Shown here piece by piece: positions 11,454 through 22,402 of a DNA stretch of 64,000 nucleotides. The notes under the pieces are model-generated. The model worked only from the letters and a program-made list of their open reading frames with translations. It made no database searches and was not told the DNA's origin. The DNA comes from Dryococelus australis. Its lineage: Eukaryota; Arthropoda; Insecta; Phasmatodea; Phasmatidae. The translations under genes were made by a program, and so were the position numbers. The stretch spans positions 44,440,556 through 44,504,555 of the forward strand of contig CM057006.1 in the NCBI GenBank assembly GCA_029891345.1, read 5' to 3'. Position 1 is the stretch's first letter, and each line of letters begins with the position of its first letter.

Positions 11454-11921
11454 TTAACACTTTGAGGTCGGCGGACATTTACAAGACGACCAACACAAGT
11501 TAGAAGTGAGCTGTTTATACCCACCACTGCAGGAACGCCTGTGCTATTGGTCTTCTGTGTTCCCACTCACTACCGTCCTAATGGCCAACATGACAATGGA
11601 CATACTTGCTGTGCTCTACAACGTTCATTATTGGCTGGTCATCAGTCGCTAAGGCGCTGAGTTGATTTTGTCCCAATCAAATGTATTTATGTGAGCAAGA
11701 TGGTTTACATTCACACCTGTCCTTTTGCGGAGATGTAACGAAAATTTTTTTTTTAGTCAGGAAAGTTATTGTTACCAAGCTGTAGAGTTCACGTAAGATC
11801 CTGTTAAACACAGGCAGTACAACGACTGCATGAAAATACTAGTTTTATTTTCAATGAAAAAAGAAATGTTCAACATGTTTTTTACTCGAACTACACTCGA
11901 GGATAGTCCTTAAAGTGTTAA
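11454..11921 (-). mobile_element. Family F TTAA element, copy 3
   Basis: TTAA at 11454-11457 and 11918-11921; reverse orientation with CACTTTGAGGTCGGCGG at left and GAACTACACTCGAGGATAG at right. Internal blocks (TTTTGCGGAGATGTAAC, CGCTAAGGCGCTGAG) match copy 1. Confidence 0.8.
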
Positions 11922-12903
11922 TGTTTACACGCAATGGAAAGATACACCGAGGGAAAAAAATTTATAGAAAACAAATTTTTCCACCCACAACCCGGCTACG
12001 CAGTAAACTAATGCTACATTTTACGAACAATTCTTTATTTAAACTAGTTGCCAAAAAGTTATTTTGTGTTTACAACACTGAGATATGTTAAAAGCATAAA
12101 ATTAATAACGTTGTCTCCGTATTTTAACTAACACGAAGTCTAGAGTGCTTACTTGTTAAAATAAACGGTAGGCCTACGTGTATATTTCCACATTACAAAC
12201 TGTTGTGAACTTTGTTCTAATACGCTTGTAGTAGGGTGTATTAGAAAAATTATGTTGGCAACTAATTTCCAAAAACACAAATTACATAAGTGCAAAAATT
12301 GATAACGTGTAGACAGTTAACTTAAAAGAGGGACAGCTGTTCTGTAGCCAGACGATCTGGGGTAGTAATAATAACGAGAATGTCTGCTATGGTCCTATCT
12401 ATGACGATGCCTGCAATTACGTATTTATTTCAGTGTCTCTACTACAGAACAACTAAATAACTTCAGTAATATATTGGTGTCCTTCCTGCAATAAGCTGAC
12501 GTAACATTCTGGTGTTGGTACACAACTGTCATGAAGTCATTTCTCTGCTGAGGTAATGTGGAGATGAGCAAGAGCCCTATCTACCATCTACATGACGCTA
12601 AACGTTATCGCAGAAAACTTCTATGTCTACAATTGACGTTAAGAGGTAGAAAATAGTGTAATGCTGATTCAATAAAGAGGAATATTTTTAATTAATTTGC
12701 CGTTAGTTAAATTCCTTATTCAATTAATTTTTGTTGCGATTAATTATTTTTGTAATGGAAGTATTCCGCAGACTTTATAGTTACGATATATTAAGTCAAA
12801 ATGATTTTTTTAAGTTATTTGTTACGTGATTTGCTACAAATTAAGACAATATTTGTTTATGTTTGTCCGTGACGTCTTGGATTCGGACTGGTTTGCGTTA
12901 AAC
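11922..12903. other. AT-rich stretch, no gene recognised
   Basis: No coding exon, RNA or clear family member seen. Near 11945 an ACACCGAGGGAAAAAAAT start resembles the end motif of family K elements. Confidence 0.4.
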
Positions 12904-13203
12904 GTTATACGTAGAGACCTGCAAAATTCACGTTATCATTTGAAGATACAATAGACTTGTGCGTTTGTATTGCTCTTGCCATTGGACTACCGCTGGTTTG
13001 ACACGCCCTGGGCTGCCTTGAACCAATCGGAAGAAAGTAACGGCTAGATAGTCCAATCACGTCCCCCTAGTCAAAACAGATTGTGGCTCCTCGCTTGTGC
13101 AGAAGCCAATAAACAAATGGCACGTACGCTAATGTATATAGGTCGGTGAAATTTAGCGTGGTGCCAAATAATAACGCGTAATTTTCATGTTTCTAGTTAT
13201 ACG
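12904..13203. mobile_element. Family D hAT MITE with perfect 8-bp target duplication
   Basis: GTTATACG occurs at 12904-12911 and again at 13196-13203. Between them the element starts TAGAGACCTGCAAAATTCACG and ends AACGCGTAATTTTCATGTTTCTA, an inverted repeat. The 8-bp duplication and YARNG start are hallmarks of hAT transposons. 284 bp, non-coding. Confidence 0.85.
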
Positions 13204-13381
13204 CAATGACTTCATAGATGGACATCTTTTAACGGGATGTTGCAGCGTGACCAATTTCAACACGTAGTCACAGAGAAGTTGAAAATACAGAGGTTAAACA
13301 GCCGCTTGTATACCCCGAACTCCAGTCGCACATGCCAGCAAAACGGCGTCGCTGGTTAGCAAAGTGTTGGACTATAGACTG

Positions 13382-13922
13382 AGGCTGTGTCCGAATTGGC
13401 AGATTTTGTTTACAAAATTATCACGTGACCCGATTTTGTATACAAAATATGTGACGTATTTGGTAATTTCGTATTTCGTATTTATCGGGTGTTAGCAAAA
13501 ATACAAAATTACGAAATCAGCGTCATATTGGTTTTGATCTTCAAAATATATACCCGAATGCGTAATTAAAAGTTTTTTTTTTTCCCCCCAAATAAGTGTT
13601 CATAAAATACTCTAGGCGTGTTTTAAAAGGCAAGTAAGTTAAGTGTTGTGCTTTGCTCATATATTTAGCAACAATTTTTTTAAAGTCATCATTGCATAAA
13701 TAATTATTTTCATATTTATTAACATATTAGCAGCATTCCGGTGATGATTGTAAAAAATATCACGTCCGTTTTAAGCAGTAAATTAAGATTAAAAAAAACT
13801 CTCTCTGTTAATATAAAACTGCGTGGCCGCGAGTGCGAAACAATTGACTGTCAACAACGTCCGAATTAAAACTTACGAAATGACAAACTGCAAAACACCA
13901 AATTTTTCATTTCGGACACGGC
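13382..13922. mobile_element. TIR element of unassigned family (M)
   Basis: GAGGCTGTGTCCGAATTGGCAG at the left is mirrored by TTTTCATTTCGGACACGGCCT at the right end, about 540 bp apart. Internal subterminal repeats vary on ATTTTGTATACAAAATA. It abuts a SINE on its right, so the target duplication cannot be read. Confidence 0.55.
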
Positions 13923-14188
13923 CTGAGTGAGTGAAGAGATTTGTGCGGCTGTTGAGAGCGAGGTCTTGAGAGCCGACGAGGGTGATCGAGGGCAGAATAG
14001 AGCAGCACCGGAATGGCGGGGCGGCGGCGGGGGGGGGGGGGGTATCCCCGAGCAAACCCCGCCAACCAGTGGCATTGTCCGCCACGATTCCCGCGTGCGA
14101 AAGTCCGGCGACGCGGCCGGGGATCGAACCCGGTCCTCCGTGGCGGGAGGCGAGCAGGCTAGAATCGCTTGGCCACCGCGGCGCCATG
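13923..14188 (-). repeat. SINE-1 copy
   Basis: Minus strand; tRNA-like head near 14188-14115 with GGGTTCGATCCCCGGC, a textbook B box. The body is interrupted by a G run at 14029-14042. The several proline/arginine-rich frames overlapping here are translations of this SINE. Confidence 0.85.
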
Positions 14189-14375
14189 TTGAATGTCGAC
14201 GATCTGTACTCGCCAGCCGGCAGACCAGCAAATAGGGAACCTTACACAGCATGCAGTAGCCAGTCAGGCACGAGGTCCGTTCCCAGAAGCTCGCGCAGCC
14301 AACCAGAGAATCGGTTACGCCCACATCAAACGAACCACCACGTTATTTCGCCTCTGTGTACTTATCCACTCTTTA

Positions 14376-14632
14376 TCTATAGGCAGGGATCTGAGAAATT
14401 CGCGAGATGAATGACCTGCAGGGTAGACTCTATCGTCTTATGTGCAAATATGCCGATATCAACTACACATTAGTTGTCTGCTGTCACAGTGCAAGACGAC
14501 GATTGGCCCGTGTTCGCCAGGAGGTGTCAAACACCGTGTGGACCAATGGCTAAAGTTCTATAAAAGCACGTGTTTTGAATTCTAGCTCGTCCCAAAATGA
14601 ATCCGCCAATTCTTCAGGTCTCTATGTATAGG
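14376..14632. mobile_element. Family D hAT MITE, copy with 7/8 target duplication
   Basis: TCTATAGG (14376-14383) and TGTATAGG (14625-14632) flank an element of 241 bp starting CAGGGATCTGAGAAATTCGCG and ending AATTCTTCAGGTCTCTA. CAGGG fits the hAT terminal consensus. Confidence 0.75.
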
Positions 14633-14876
14633 TTATTCACGGTAAAGTGAGCACTTTTGAAAACCGTATCATTTACAATAATAGTCAATAAATATGTTTA
14701 ATTGTAATCTTAAACGTTAAATTCAAAGTGTGGTGCAATATACACATTGTATTTATTACTTACAAAGCAATATTTATTTTAAAAAGTAGTTAAAGGATAA
14801 AAAATGGCTGAAAGGAAAAAGTAACTAGGGCATCAAAAGTGCTCGCTTTAGCGTGAACAGCGTATAGACCTATCCG
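14627..14876 (+). mobile_element. Family A short form, copy 1
   Basis: Ends GGTTATTCACGGTAAAGTGAG and CTCGCTTTAGCGTGAACAG flank a 245-bp body (AATAGTCAATAAATATGTTTA ... ATGGCTGAAAGG) that differs from the long form. It starts in the target duplication of the preceding hAT MITE. Confidence 0.75.
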
Positions 14877-14900
14877 CAACTTACTGCTAGGCTTTCTGGT

Positions 14901-15095
14901 ATAGGCCGTTCACGATAAAGTGAGCACTTTTGAAGCCCTAGTTACTTTTTTTATTTCAGCCAATTTACATCCTTCCCCACTTGTTAATGTAAACCATGCC
15001 ACGTTAGTAATAAACACAGTTTATACATTCACCATACCCAAAACCAAAAGTTCGAGGCCACAATAAATGTATTTATTGGTTATTATGTCTGATGA
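14901..15095 (-). mobile_element. Family A short form, truncated copy 2
   Basis: Reverse orientation: GGCCGTTCACGATAAAGTGAG then CCCTAGTTACTTTTTT and the ATTTCAGCCAAT block. The distal terminus is lost near 15095. Confidence 0.65.
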
Positions 15096-15385
15096 AACGT
15101 ATAGAAGGGAATATGCATATAAATGTTTTCCGCGAAGATATTTCAGGACAGGTTGTGTTCCAAAACAAGCAGAACCGCTTTCATGTTTGGATCAGTGTAC
15201 TGTTAGGCGTGTAATCTGTCTGCTCTCGAAATTCACGAACGGTCGGTATTGGAGAAATTTAATTTTGATTGGCTCGCCCATGTAACAGCCTGACAAGCGG
15301 CCTGTAGTCGAGGCAAGTCTGCAAGTGTGCGCATAGGATACTGAAGTCTTACCAACCGCGTAAATTTTTTCGCGGAAAATAGGTC

Positions 15386-15812
15386 TACTCGCGGTTTCTT
15401 CACATTTGAAGAAAGTGCTCACTTTTTTTTTCTTAACAAACATCTTGAGAAATCACCTCGTGTATGACGTCTTTGGTTGATTCCGAAATATACCACGTAT
15501 CACAAGCGTTTTATGGTTTTGTTAATATAAAAGTATCTTAATTTTGGTGAAACTGAACTTCTATATGTCATTTAGAATTAATATAAATACATCCGGAGAG
15601 AAAAAAAGGCGTGTTGGCAATGCTTAGTAAGGAATAGTTCTTATGGAAGATATTATTTCACTGAGTGAGCACGAATGCAGTGCGGTGTCCCTTCGGCGTA
15701 TTTTTGTAGACGCTGCTTTGTTTGTATGAGGCAGAGGAATATCCCGGAATAAGAATTTTAGCATAGAGCTTCAGAAAAGTTGGAAGTAACCTAGAACGGA
15801 GTAAAGTCTAAA
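15386..15812 (+). mobile_element. Family B MITE, copy 1
   Basis: CTACTCGCGGTTTCTTCACA start, then the family blocks TATGACGTCTTTGG, TGTATCACAAGCG-like and GAGGCAGAGGAATATCCCGG, ending near AAAGTTGGAAGTAACC. An AAGTGCTCACTTTTTTTT segment near the start resembles a family A end, perhaps a hybrid. Confidence 0.6.
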
Positions 15813-15829
15813 TTGTTTTCAGCTTAACA

Positions 15830-16565
15830 CGGAGATTTCGTTGGATGAAAACAAAATTAATTTTGACTACTCAACAGAATATTTTGTCGGTGTAAATAAG
15901 TAATATTTTTGGCCATATACAAACAAATATTTTGTTGGCTGTTCTTTCAATGTAGGCCCTCCGCGTAGAGCCATGTATTTTTCGCGAAAAGATGTCTGCT
16001 CATGCTGTACGTCAGTATCCTCCGTGTACAACCACAATTTGAACTGGTTATTGGCCGTGCGACTACGTGAGAAGACACGTTCTTATTTGACTGGGTCAAT
16101 CAGAATAAAGTACTCCGATACTGAACGTCCACGATTCGTGACCAGACACTTGAGGCACGTGATATTTAAAATCACCCAACCACTAGAGTGTTTTGGAGTA
16201 CGACTGGTGTTAAAATCTTTTCGTGTAAAATATTTGCCCCTACCTTATAGTACGTGCGAACACTGCACTGAGAAAAAGGTTTTGTTGAATCAAACAAGAT
16301 TTGTTTTGGGGCAACCAAATTATTTATGCGTATATGGGGCAATCAAATATTTTGTTGCTGAAACCAAATTATTTTATTGTTCTCATTTGGTTGCCCCAAA
16401 ACTGTAAGATTTGGTTGGTGCAACGAAATATTTGTTTGGCTACACGTATATTAAACAGTTTGGGCCGATATTAAAAGAATCTACTTGTTCGACCGAGTTT
16501 CGAACCTAGATCACCTGCGTCCGAGCTCTTCGCCTTAGTAACCTCAGATAATGTGACAACTGATG
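15830..16565 (-). repeat. Family K elements, quasi-repeats with reverse tRNA-like head
   Basis: 15830-15960 holds a fragment of AACAAAATATTTTGTTGG variants. A fuller copy begins at 16267 (CACTGAGAAAAAGGTTTTG), runs through variants of GGGCAACCAAATATTTTGTTG, and ends with GTTTCGAACCTAGATCACC (a reversed B box) near 16497-16515. It is the reverse-complement counterpart of 9355-9645. Confidence 0.5.
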
Positions 16566-16769
16566 ACATCGGAACTCTTTTAAATATTATATATTTTTCA
16601 AGTTTTTCAGATTTACTTGACGGTTTCTTGTTGTATTATTTTATTAATGTGTTTATACGATTGTTAAGTATCAATAGATGTACTAACAAACACGGTTACT
16701 ATCTTTATTATCACAAAATATACAAACAAACTCTCGAGCTGTGTTTTCGAACAAAGGCAGTCGAATGAG

Positions 16770-17009
16770 AGGCCAAACAAATATATACCAACAGTTGATT
16801 CAACAAAATATTAAGTTGGCAGTCTAATCTTTTTTTGGCCCAACACAGAGATTTTGTTTATTCAAACATATATCTTGTTGGACGAACAAAAGTAATTTTG
16901 TTGCTTTTCAAATTTTGTTTGCTCCACGATATATTTCGTTAGAGCAACTAGATACGTATATATTTGGCCCTATATAGACAAATATTTTGTTTAATTTTCT
17001 CTCAGTGTG
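16770..17009 (+). repeat. Family K quasi-repeat fragment in Six4 intron
   Basis: Variants of CCAACAAAATATTAAGTTGG end at 17006 in AATTTTCTCTCAGTGTGG, the same end as other K copies. It lies about 35 bp inside the first intron of the Six4 gene. No tRNA-like head is visible. Confidence 0.45.
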
Positions 17010-17045
17010 GTACTTGGTAGACGATGTGGCGAGTTGGGTACTCAC

Positions 17046-17755
17046 GTGCGCTGCTGAGGCCCGCGGTCCCTCTGCCTCCGGTTCTTGAACCAGTTGCTGA
17101 CCTGCGTGAGCGTCAGCCCCGTCTTCTTGGCGAGGCCGCGCTTCTCGTCCGGCGTGGGGTACCTGTTGCGGTTGTAACACTCCTTCAGCGCGTTGCGGCT
17201 CTTCTCCTTGAAGCAGTACACGGTCTCCTCGCCGTCCCAGATGGTCGTCGGCAGCGGGTGCTTCTTCCGCAGGCGGTACTTGTCGACGGCGCCCAGCGGC
17301 CGGCCGCGAACCTTCTCCGCCTCGCGGTAGTGCGCCTTGAACCACATCTGCTGCAGCTCGGCGTGGTGCCGGCCGTCGAAGGCGTGCGACTCGAGGATGG
17401 CGTACAGCTCGCTGTAGTTGCCGCGGTGGAAGGCGACGGCCGCGCGGGCCCTCAGGACGGCCTCGTCGCCCCGGAGGAGCTCCCCCGGGCTCAGGTTCCA
17501 GAGGAAGACGGCGAGCCGGTCCACGTTCCCCTGCTGCTGCAGGGCCTCGCACATGCACGCGATCTGCTCCGGGGAGAAGGACGCCGGCTTGCGCTCGCCG
17601 CACGACGACGGCGGCAGCGGCTTGTCCGCGCTCGTCGCCGACGACACCGTCGTCGTCCCCCCGCAGTAGCTGCCTGGGATGGCCAGCTCCTGGACGCAGC
17701 GGGAACCGCTCGAGTCGCTCGCCGGGGAAGACAAGGGCTCCGCGAACCCGTCCAT
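17046..17755 (-). CDS. Six4: Six4-class homeobox transcription factor, first coding exon
   Basis: Nuclear DNA-binding regulator; in animals Six4/5 proteins act with Eya cofactors in mesoderm, muscle, gonad and sensory development. The exon encodes 236 codons plus two bases. Residues 1-59 are a Ser/Pro-rich leader; 60-170 are the SIX domain ([20 protein letters not shown] ... [15 protein letters not shown]); about 171-231 are the homeodomain with recognition helix [30 protein letters not shown] is typical of Six4/5; Six1/2 have [11 protein letters not shown] and Six3/6 a different sequence. The ATG at 17755-17753 is chosen because it has G at -3 and +4; the longer frame from 17833 would begin with GTG. 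The exon ends at 17046 before GTGAGT; the apparent TGA stop at 17044-17042 lies inside the intron. The C-terminal exon(s) are not visible. GC content is far above the flanks. Confidence 0.93.
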
Positions 17756-18130
17756 CGCCGGGACCCGGCTGGCGTCGCACACCTGACTGACCCTCCGACG
17801 TGCCGCACCGCGTCGTCTCCCCTCCCCGCACACCCCACCCCTCCATCGCCACGCCCCGGTGGGCGTGGTCCCGGCCGCTCATTGGCCCGCCGCGACCCCC
17901 CACCGCCTCACTCGCAACAGACAGTCGACCAGCGCATCTTCCCTCCTGGACCAGGTCGTTCCAGGTGGCAAACAAGTTTCTCGAGGTACTACCCCACGTT
18001 CTTCAAATGGCGGACCACATGATTACGAACACTTTTTTTTTATCGCCCCAGGGGGGAATAGTCTCTCGGAAAACTATAAAGATAGCGCCCCGTCATTTCG
18101 CATTCCCGCTACGGTTTTTATATTTTTACC
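17756..18130 (-). promoter_or_regulatory. Candidate Six4 5' UTR and promoter
   Basis: Upstream of the chosen ATG the CpG-rich sequence continues to about 17960. On the minus strand there is GGCCAATGAG (a CCAAT-type box) at 17878-17887, a GC box-like GACCACGCCCACC near 17858-17870, and a TATAAAAACCG at about 18112-18124. Which element is used is unknown; the CpG-rich block could serve as a dispersed promoter. Confidence 0.35.
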
Positions 18131-18639
18131 GGGTTCCAAGCGTCTTGAATCCCAGCACGTTGCATGCAAGTACGTATCCGTTCGGCAGGTTTTACAACGA
18201 CCCGTCGCGTCCGTCCGTCAATCACGTCACCTACAGCCAGTCAGAGGTGGCCATTAATTATATCCGTCCGTCCGTCAAAACTTTGGCAAGCTTTAACTTT
18301 TGACGGTCGAACGAATGAAATCACAGCCTTCTAAACTTCCATGTTTTATTAATCGTTCTTCCCGAGTTCTTTACAAGGCTGTGTAGTATGTGCAGTGTTT
18401 TGTGTTGGCTGTCTTTTGGTTTCATATGATTATGAAACTGCAAAATGAAATTAAGTTACATTTTTCGGGAAGATTAATTGATAATTACTAAATTAATTAA
18501 TAATTGTTTGGAAACACTAGCTCCTTTTGTGCAATAGTAAAAATAATATAATAATTATTTATATGCTATTTAATTTTTTACAGAAATTAATTTCCGATGC
18601 GTACGTGTATTGTAGTATTTGGTACTTAGAAACACAATA

Positions 18640-19400
18640 CCACCAAAAAATTTTCACTTCTTATGGAGAATTTTTTCTTAATTGTAAACAGTTTCGTTTT
18701 GATTAGTTTGCAGCAATGGACGTATGGCGGACGCTTCTCTAGCGGTCTTGCGACGGACGTGCGAAGTTCGGTTGTAAATCGGCCCGACTGGGAGACGGAC
18801 GAACGTGTGACGAACGGACGCGACGGGATGTTTGGAAATCCCGCCTATCGTTTGTGCGCGGCCTGTTCGCTGTCATGTTGCACATTGGTTGCTCCGTAGA
18901 GCAGCAGGAAGGCGGGTAAGTAGAACGACGAAACCCTCCCGTCATAGATTACGTAGGCCCAACGGTCGATCTTTAAGATTTATTTCGCGGGCTGCGCACA
19001 CAGTGGTCCGCGTACCTCAGTTCGAGGACCACTGGTCTTCGACGTTTTATGGCACTGCTCGTGGCCTCGCCCGCGCCCACCTTTCAAATTCAAAAAACGT
19101 AACTTGAGAGAACCCGGCGTTCGGTACCGAAAATTTATGCCTCGCACTTTGCAGGAGAAAAAAAATAAACGCACTTCAAACTTCAGATGTAGGCGTTCAC
19201 TTCACTCGACGCTGTCCCGGCACAGTTAAAAAAAAAAAAAGCGAATGGTTTCCGCTGGACGATAGTATCTGGCTGGTGGGGGCTGTAGCCAACACGAGTG
19301 CGCAAAGCATACGATAGACTGCAGTCTATCGGTTAAGCTGACCTTCAGTGGCGGATCATGTCTCGCATCCCCAGCTATATAAAAACCCCGCGCGTAGGTC
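18640..19400. promoter_or_regulatory. CpG-rich block upstream of Six4, possible second promoter
   Basis: CGGACG-rich sequence at 18716-18870 is followed by a strong plus-strand splice donor, GGCGGGTAAGTAG near 18911-18923. A plus-strand TATA-like box (GCTATATAAAAACCCC) lies at 19373-19388. The upstream frames contain no recognised domain. It may be a noncoding first exon, a Six4 enhancer or a divergent promoter; I cannot decide. Confidence 0.25.
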
Positions 19401-19618
19401 AACGTTTTCCTTCAATGAGAAAAGATAAGATCTGCAAAAGGAAAGACAAGAGAGCGATTTTGTTATCGGTTATCTAGGCAGCAAAAACTGATCTTCTATC
19501 AGAATGGTCTCTTTAAGTTTATTACAATTCTAATTGTTGAAGAGGATAGTTACAAATATTTCTGGAAGTCTGTTGAAGTTATTATCTTCTATACAGTCGA
19601 AATAAAGAGCTGCCTAGT

Positions 19619-19863
19619 TATATGCTATTCACGGTAAAGTGAGCACTTTTGAAAGCCCCCTCATTTGGAATAACAGTCAATAAATATATTTTGTTTTTAG
19701 CATTAGACGTTTATTTACGAGTGCGGTAGAATCTACACAATGTTGTTATTACTTACATGGCAGTATTTATTTTAAAATGTGGTTAATCGATATAATATGG
19801 CTGAAATGATTAAGTTACTAGGGCCCCCAAAAGTGCTCACTGTACCGTGAACAACCTATATAT
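19619..19863 (+). mobile_element. Family A short form, copy 3
   Basis: TGCTATTCACGGTAAAGTGAG start and GCTCACTGTACCGTGAACAAC end; same body as 14627-14876 (AACAGTCAATAAATATATTTT, ATGGCTGAAATG). About 240 bp. Confidence 0.75.
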
Positions 19864-20150
19864 AATCGATCACCCACAGCTAGACAACAGGAACTTAACT
19901 TTCCTACATTGATTTAGGGAAGATCCGAATTCATAGCGAAGTTCCCAACTTTGTGTAGTAACGACGTTGAACATTTATATACTTCCAGCACGATAAGTTG
20001 TTACACATTCCCTTCTATACGTACGTTAAAAACCTCCATTATGACTAGCAAGTTAACATGGGAAAAAATACGGTATTCTTGCTTACTTCTTGGCCTCAAA
20101 TTCGGAGCTGTCAAAAGGAATTTCCGTGTATATGCACACACTCCATTATA

Positions 20151-20396
20151 GCCTGTTCACGGTAAAGTGAGCACTTTTGAGCCCCTATTTAGTTTTTTCC
20201 TTTCAGCCAAAGTTTATACTATAACCACCTTTATAAATAAATATTGTCATGTAAGTAACGAACATACTGTGTATATTCCACCCTCACTCTCGCAAGTTTA
20301 CGTCTAAGGTTAAAATAAAATATATTTATTGACTATTATTCGAAATGAGAGGCCTTTCAGAAATGCTCTCTTTACCGTGAAAAGCCTATATATGCC
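20151..20396 (-). mobile_element. Family A short form, copy 4
   Basis: Reverse copy: GCCTGTTCACGGTAAAGTGAG at left, ATATTTATTGACTATTATT then CTCTCTTTACCGTGAAAAGCC at right. Confidence 0.75.
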
Positions 20397-20510
20397 CGAA
20401 CGCTAAGGAAATCCTATGAACGCAGAGCCCGTACACGGAAAACGTTTACGAATTCTCTTTTTATTGCCAGGTGCTTTATGAAATGCCTATTTAAGACTGC
20501 AGCGGTGACA

Positions 20511-20765
20511 AAAAGAGAAGTGACGAGACTTGGGCGGTTCTTAACACCGGGGTCTCGTGAGACAATGAGGGCAAAGTGAGGCGAGTACGGAGCAGCGCCG
20601 GATAGAAAGGGCGGGGGAAGCGGGAGATCCCCGAGAAAATTCGCCCACCAGCGGCATCGTCCGGCACGATTCCCACTTGCGAAAATCCGGGAGTGGCCCG
20701 GCCGGGGATTGAACCCGGTTCGCCTTGGTGGGGAGCGATCAGTCTATGGGCGCCCAGACAACAGC
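20511..20765 (-). repeat. SINE-1 copy, decayed head
   Basis: Minus strand; GGTTCAATCCCCGGCCGGGC B box near 20697-20716 and the CTCGGGGATCTCCCGCTTC body. The first 40 bases of the tRNA-like head are poorly conserved. Confidence 0.8.
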
Positions 20766-20792
20766 CGCCCTCCCATCTATCTATATAGTATC

Positions 20793-21110
20793 TATATAGC
20801 TAGGGATAGGAATACTTCGCGAATTCATTTCAGGACAAGATAGACGTCTCCCCCCCCCCCCCTTATCCTCTGAAGACACCTTTTGAATTAGCTCACAGTT
20901 CATTAGATACACCCTGGACGACTCTGAGCCAATAGCAGACTTGCAAGGAAAACAACTAGCGATTGCCATACTGCCAGATGTGTAGTAACACTGGCTACTG
21001 TGTGGGTCAGCAGACAATGAACAAACTTGTGGGGTGTAGTGTATACAGGACTGTGGAGTCTAGTCAGAAGGTAATTGAACTCACGAAATTTTCCTATCCC
21101 TATACATAAC
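20793..21110 (+). mobile_element. Family D hAT MITE
   Basis: Starts TAGGGATAGGAATACTTCGCG at 20801 and ends ACGAAATTTTCCTATCCCTA at 21102. Flanking octamers TATATAGC and TACATAAC match at six of eight positions, consistent with an old 8-bp duplication. A run of 13 C lies inside. Confidence 0.75.
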
Positions 21111-21224
21111 TAATATACTGTTTGTTAAATTGTAGTAGTAATGATAGAATTGAACATCCTGGATTGCTGTACTGCTAAGTAGGGTCAATGAAATAACAAA
21201 AAAAGTCTAACGACTATAACTCAC

Positions 21225-21249
21225 CGTGGTTCCGGCGACAGTAGAAGGA
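21225..21249 (-). CDS. Putative 25-nt microexon
   Basis: On the minus strand a pyrimidine tract and AG (CATTCTCTTTCAG) end at 21250, 25 bases follow, and then GTGAGTTATAG, a strong donor, at 21224. An ATTAAC branch-point-like motif sits about 20 bases before the AG. Read in the first frame the exon gives SFYCRRNH plus one base, with G/C at nearly all third positions; the leftover G would join GC at the start of the exon at 10176 to make a Gly codon, giving another Cys near that exon's Cys cluster. This link is inference: Six4 lies between on the same strand, so one gene would be nested in the other or the match is chance. It could instead be a 5' UTR exon of Six4. Confidence 0.35.
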
Positions 21250-21542
21250 CTGAAAGAGAATGCCTGTTAATTCTTACACACCCATCAGGCGTGTGTATCT
21301 TCAAAATATCTTCAAAATAGCCTGGCAAACAGAATTGTTATCTGCATACACATCTACGATGATTTGTTAGGAACACCTGTTTTACCTCGCGAATAATGTA
21401 TCATCTCTGGGTTTCTACATAGTAGCGAGGTGTCGGAGGGGGGGGGGGGGGTTCGGTGGTAAATAATTGCAACCTGCATAACCTACAATATAATTAAGTT
21501 TGTTACAAATAAACTGAGTCCACAGTAGCACTTACTTATAAG

Positions 21543-21905
21543 TAGAGATCTGAGAAATTCACGAGGTCAATTACCTATATGTAGAGCCACGAGTATTTCG
21601 CGGATTGAGTTGGCAACAAGCTAGGCTGGGCAGCCCTCTATACACTCAAGAAATTATCATTTGCTTATTGGTTGCTGTGATGAAGTGAGGCCTCTGTACA
21701 GGACTGTTTAACACTCACTCACGCTACTTCCTTCTGCTTATTACTGGCTCATAGTTAAACGGGGCGTGTCTAAAGAACTGTCGTCCAATCACAACAGTAG
21801 GAAATATCAACAAGTGTTTGGAGTCTACCTCGCCTCCGAATAAATTCGCGAAATACTCATGGCTAGGTAAAGCTGGTGAATTTTCGCGGAAAAATATGAG
21901 TACAC
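21543..21905. mobile_element. Nested hAT-like MITE ends
   Basis: A family D start, TAGAGATCTGAGAAATTCACG, at 21543 is followed within 40 bp by a second start TAGAGCCACGAGTATTTCGCGG at 21582, whose inverted partner CGCGAAATACTCATGGCTA ends at 21867; the outer element resumes with GGTGAATTTTCGCGG. This looks like a MITE inserted near the end of another. No clean octamer duplication. Confidence 0.55.
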
Positions 21906-21949
21906 TGTAGACTTCAATGCTATTAGCACACAGCAGCAGTTTGTCCATT

Positions 21950-22402
21950 TCCATTAGTTGCTGTCTGCTTGAGAAAGTGTTTCATATTTGACCGGGCCAT
22001 TCAGAATCCGGCAACATCGGCACGGCTCCTACGTGATTCGTGTGCAGACACGTTAACACTTGTCGAAAAGTAATTCAGCCAATTAAGATAGGTAAACGAC
22101 CCTACAGTATTTTGAAATACTATAACTTGTCTTGGAATCTTTTCGCGACGTTTCACTACCCCTACCTAAAGGCCAGGCTCCACGGTCTCATGTAAACGCA
22201 TGCAGATATCAAGTTTTTATTGGTTGCTTGTTGTGGCAGTACAAGGCGGTGAGTAGGACTGCAATTTATTGCACGTTTGTTATTGGCGCATTCATCTCCA
22301 GGAGGTGTCAAACAACGCGTCCACCAATTGCAAAAGCAACATGAACGTTACAAGTTTGTGAATTCCAACTTGTCTCGAAATAAATCCGCGAATTTTTCAT
22401 GT
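21950..22402. mobile_element. Two adjoining degenerate hAT-like MITEs
   Basis: 21950-22168 (TTGCTGTCTGCTTGAGAAAG ... TCTTTTCGCGACGTTTCACTACCCCTA) has a relative at 24275-24555. 22170-22402 (GGCCAGGCTCCACGGTCTCATG ... ATCCGCGAATTTTTCA) has relatives at 14384 and 37350. Both lack a clear second terminus. Confidence 0.5.

Noticed and set aside
13866..14410. Four frames of 73-152 codons near 14 kb
   Set aside because: All are translations of a SINE-1 copy and its neighbouring MITE, with a G-run giving Gly/Pro repeats.
16908..18022. Long frames in other phases over the Six4 exon (355, 332 and 167 codons)
   Set aside because: Arg/Ala/Pro-rich shadows of the GC-rich exon; the SIX and homeodomain frame is the real one.
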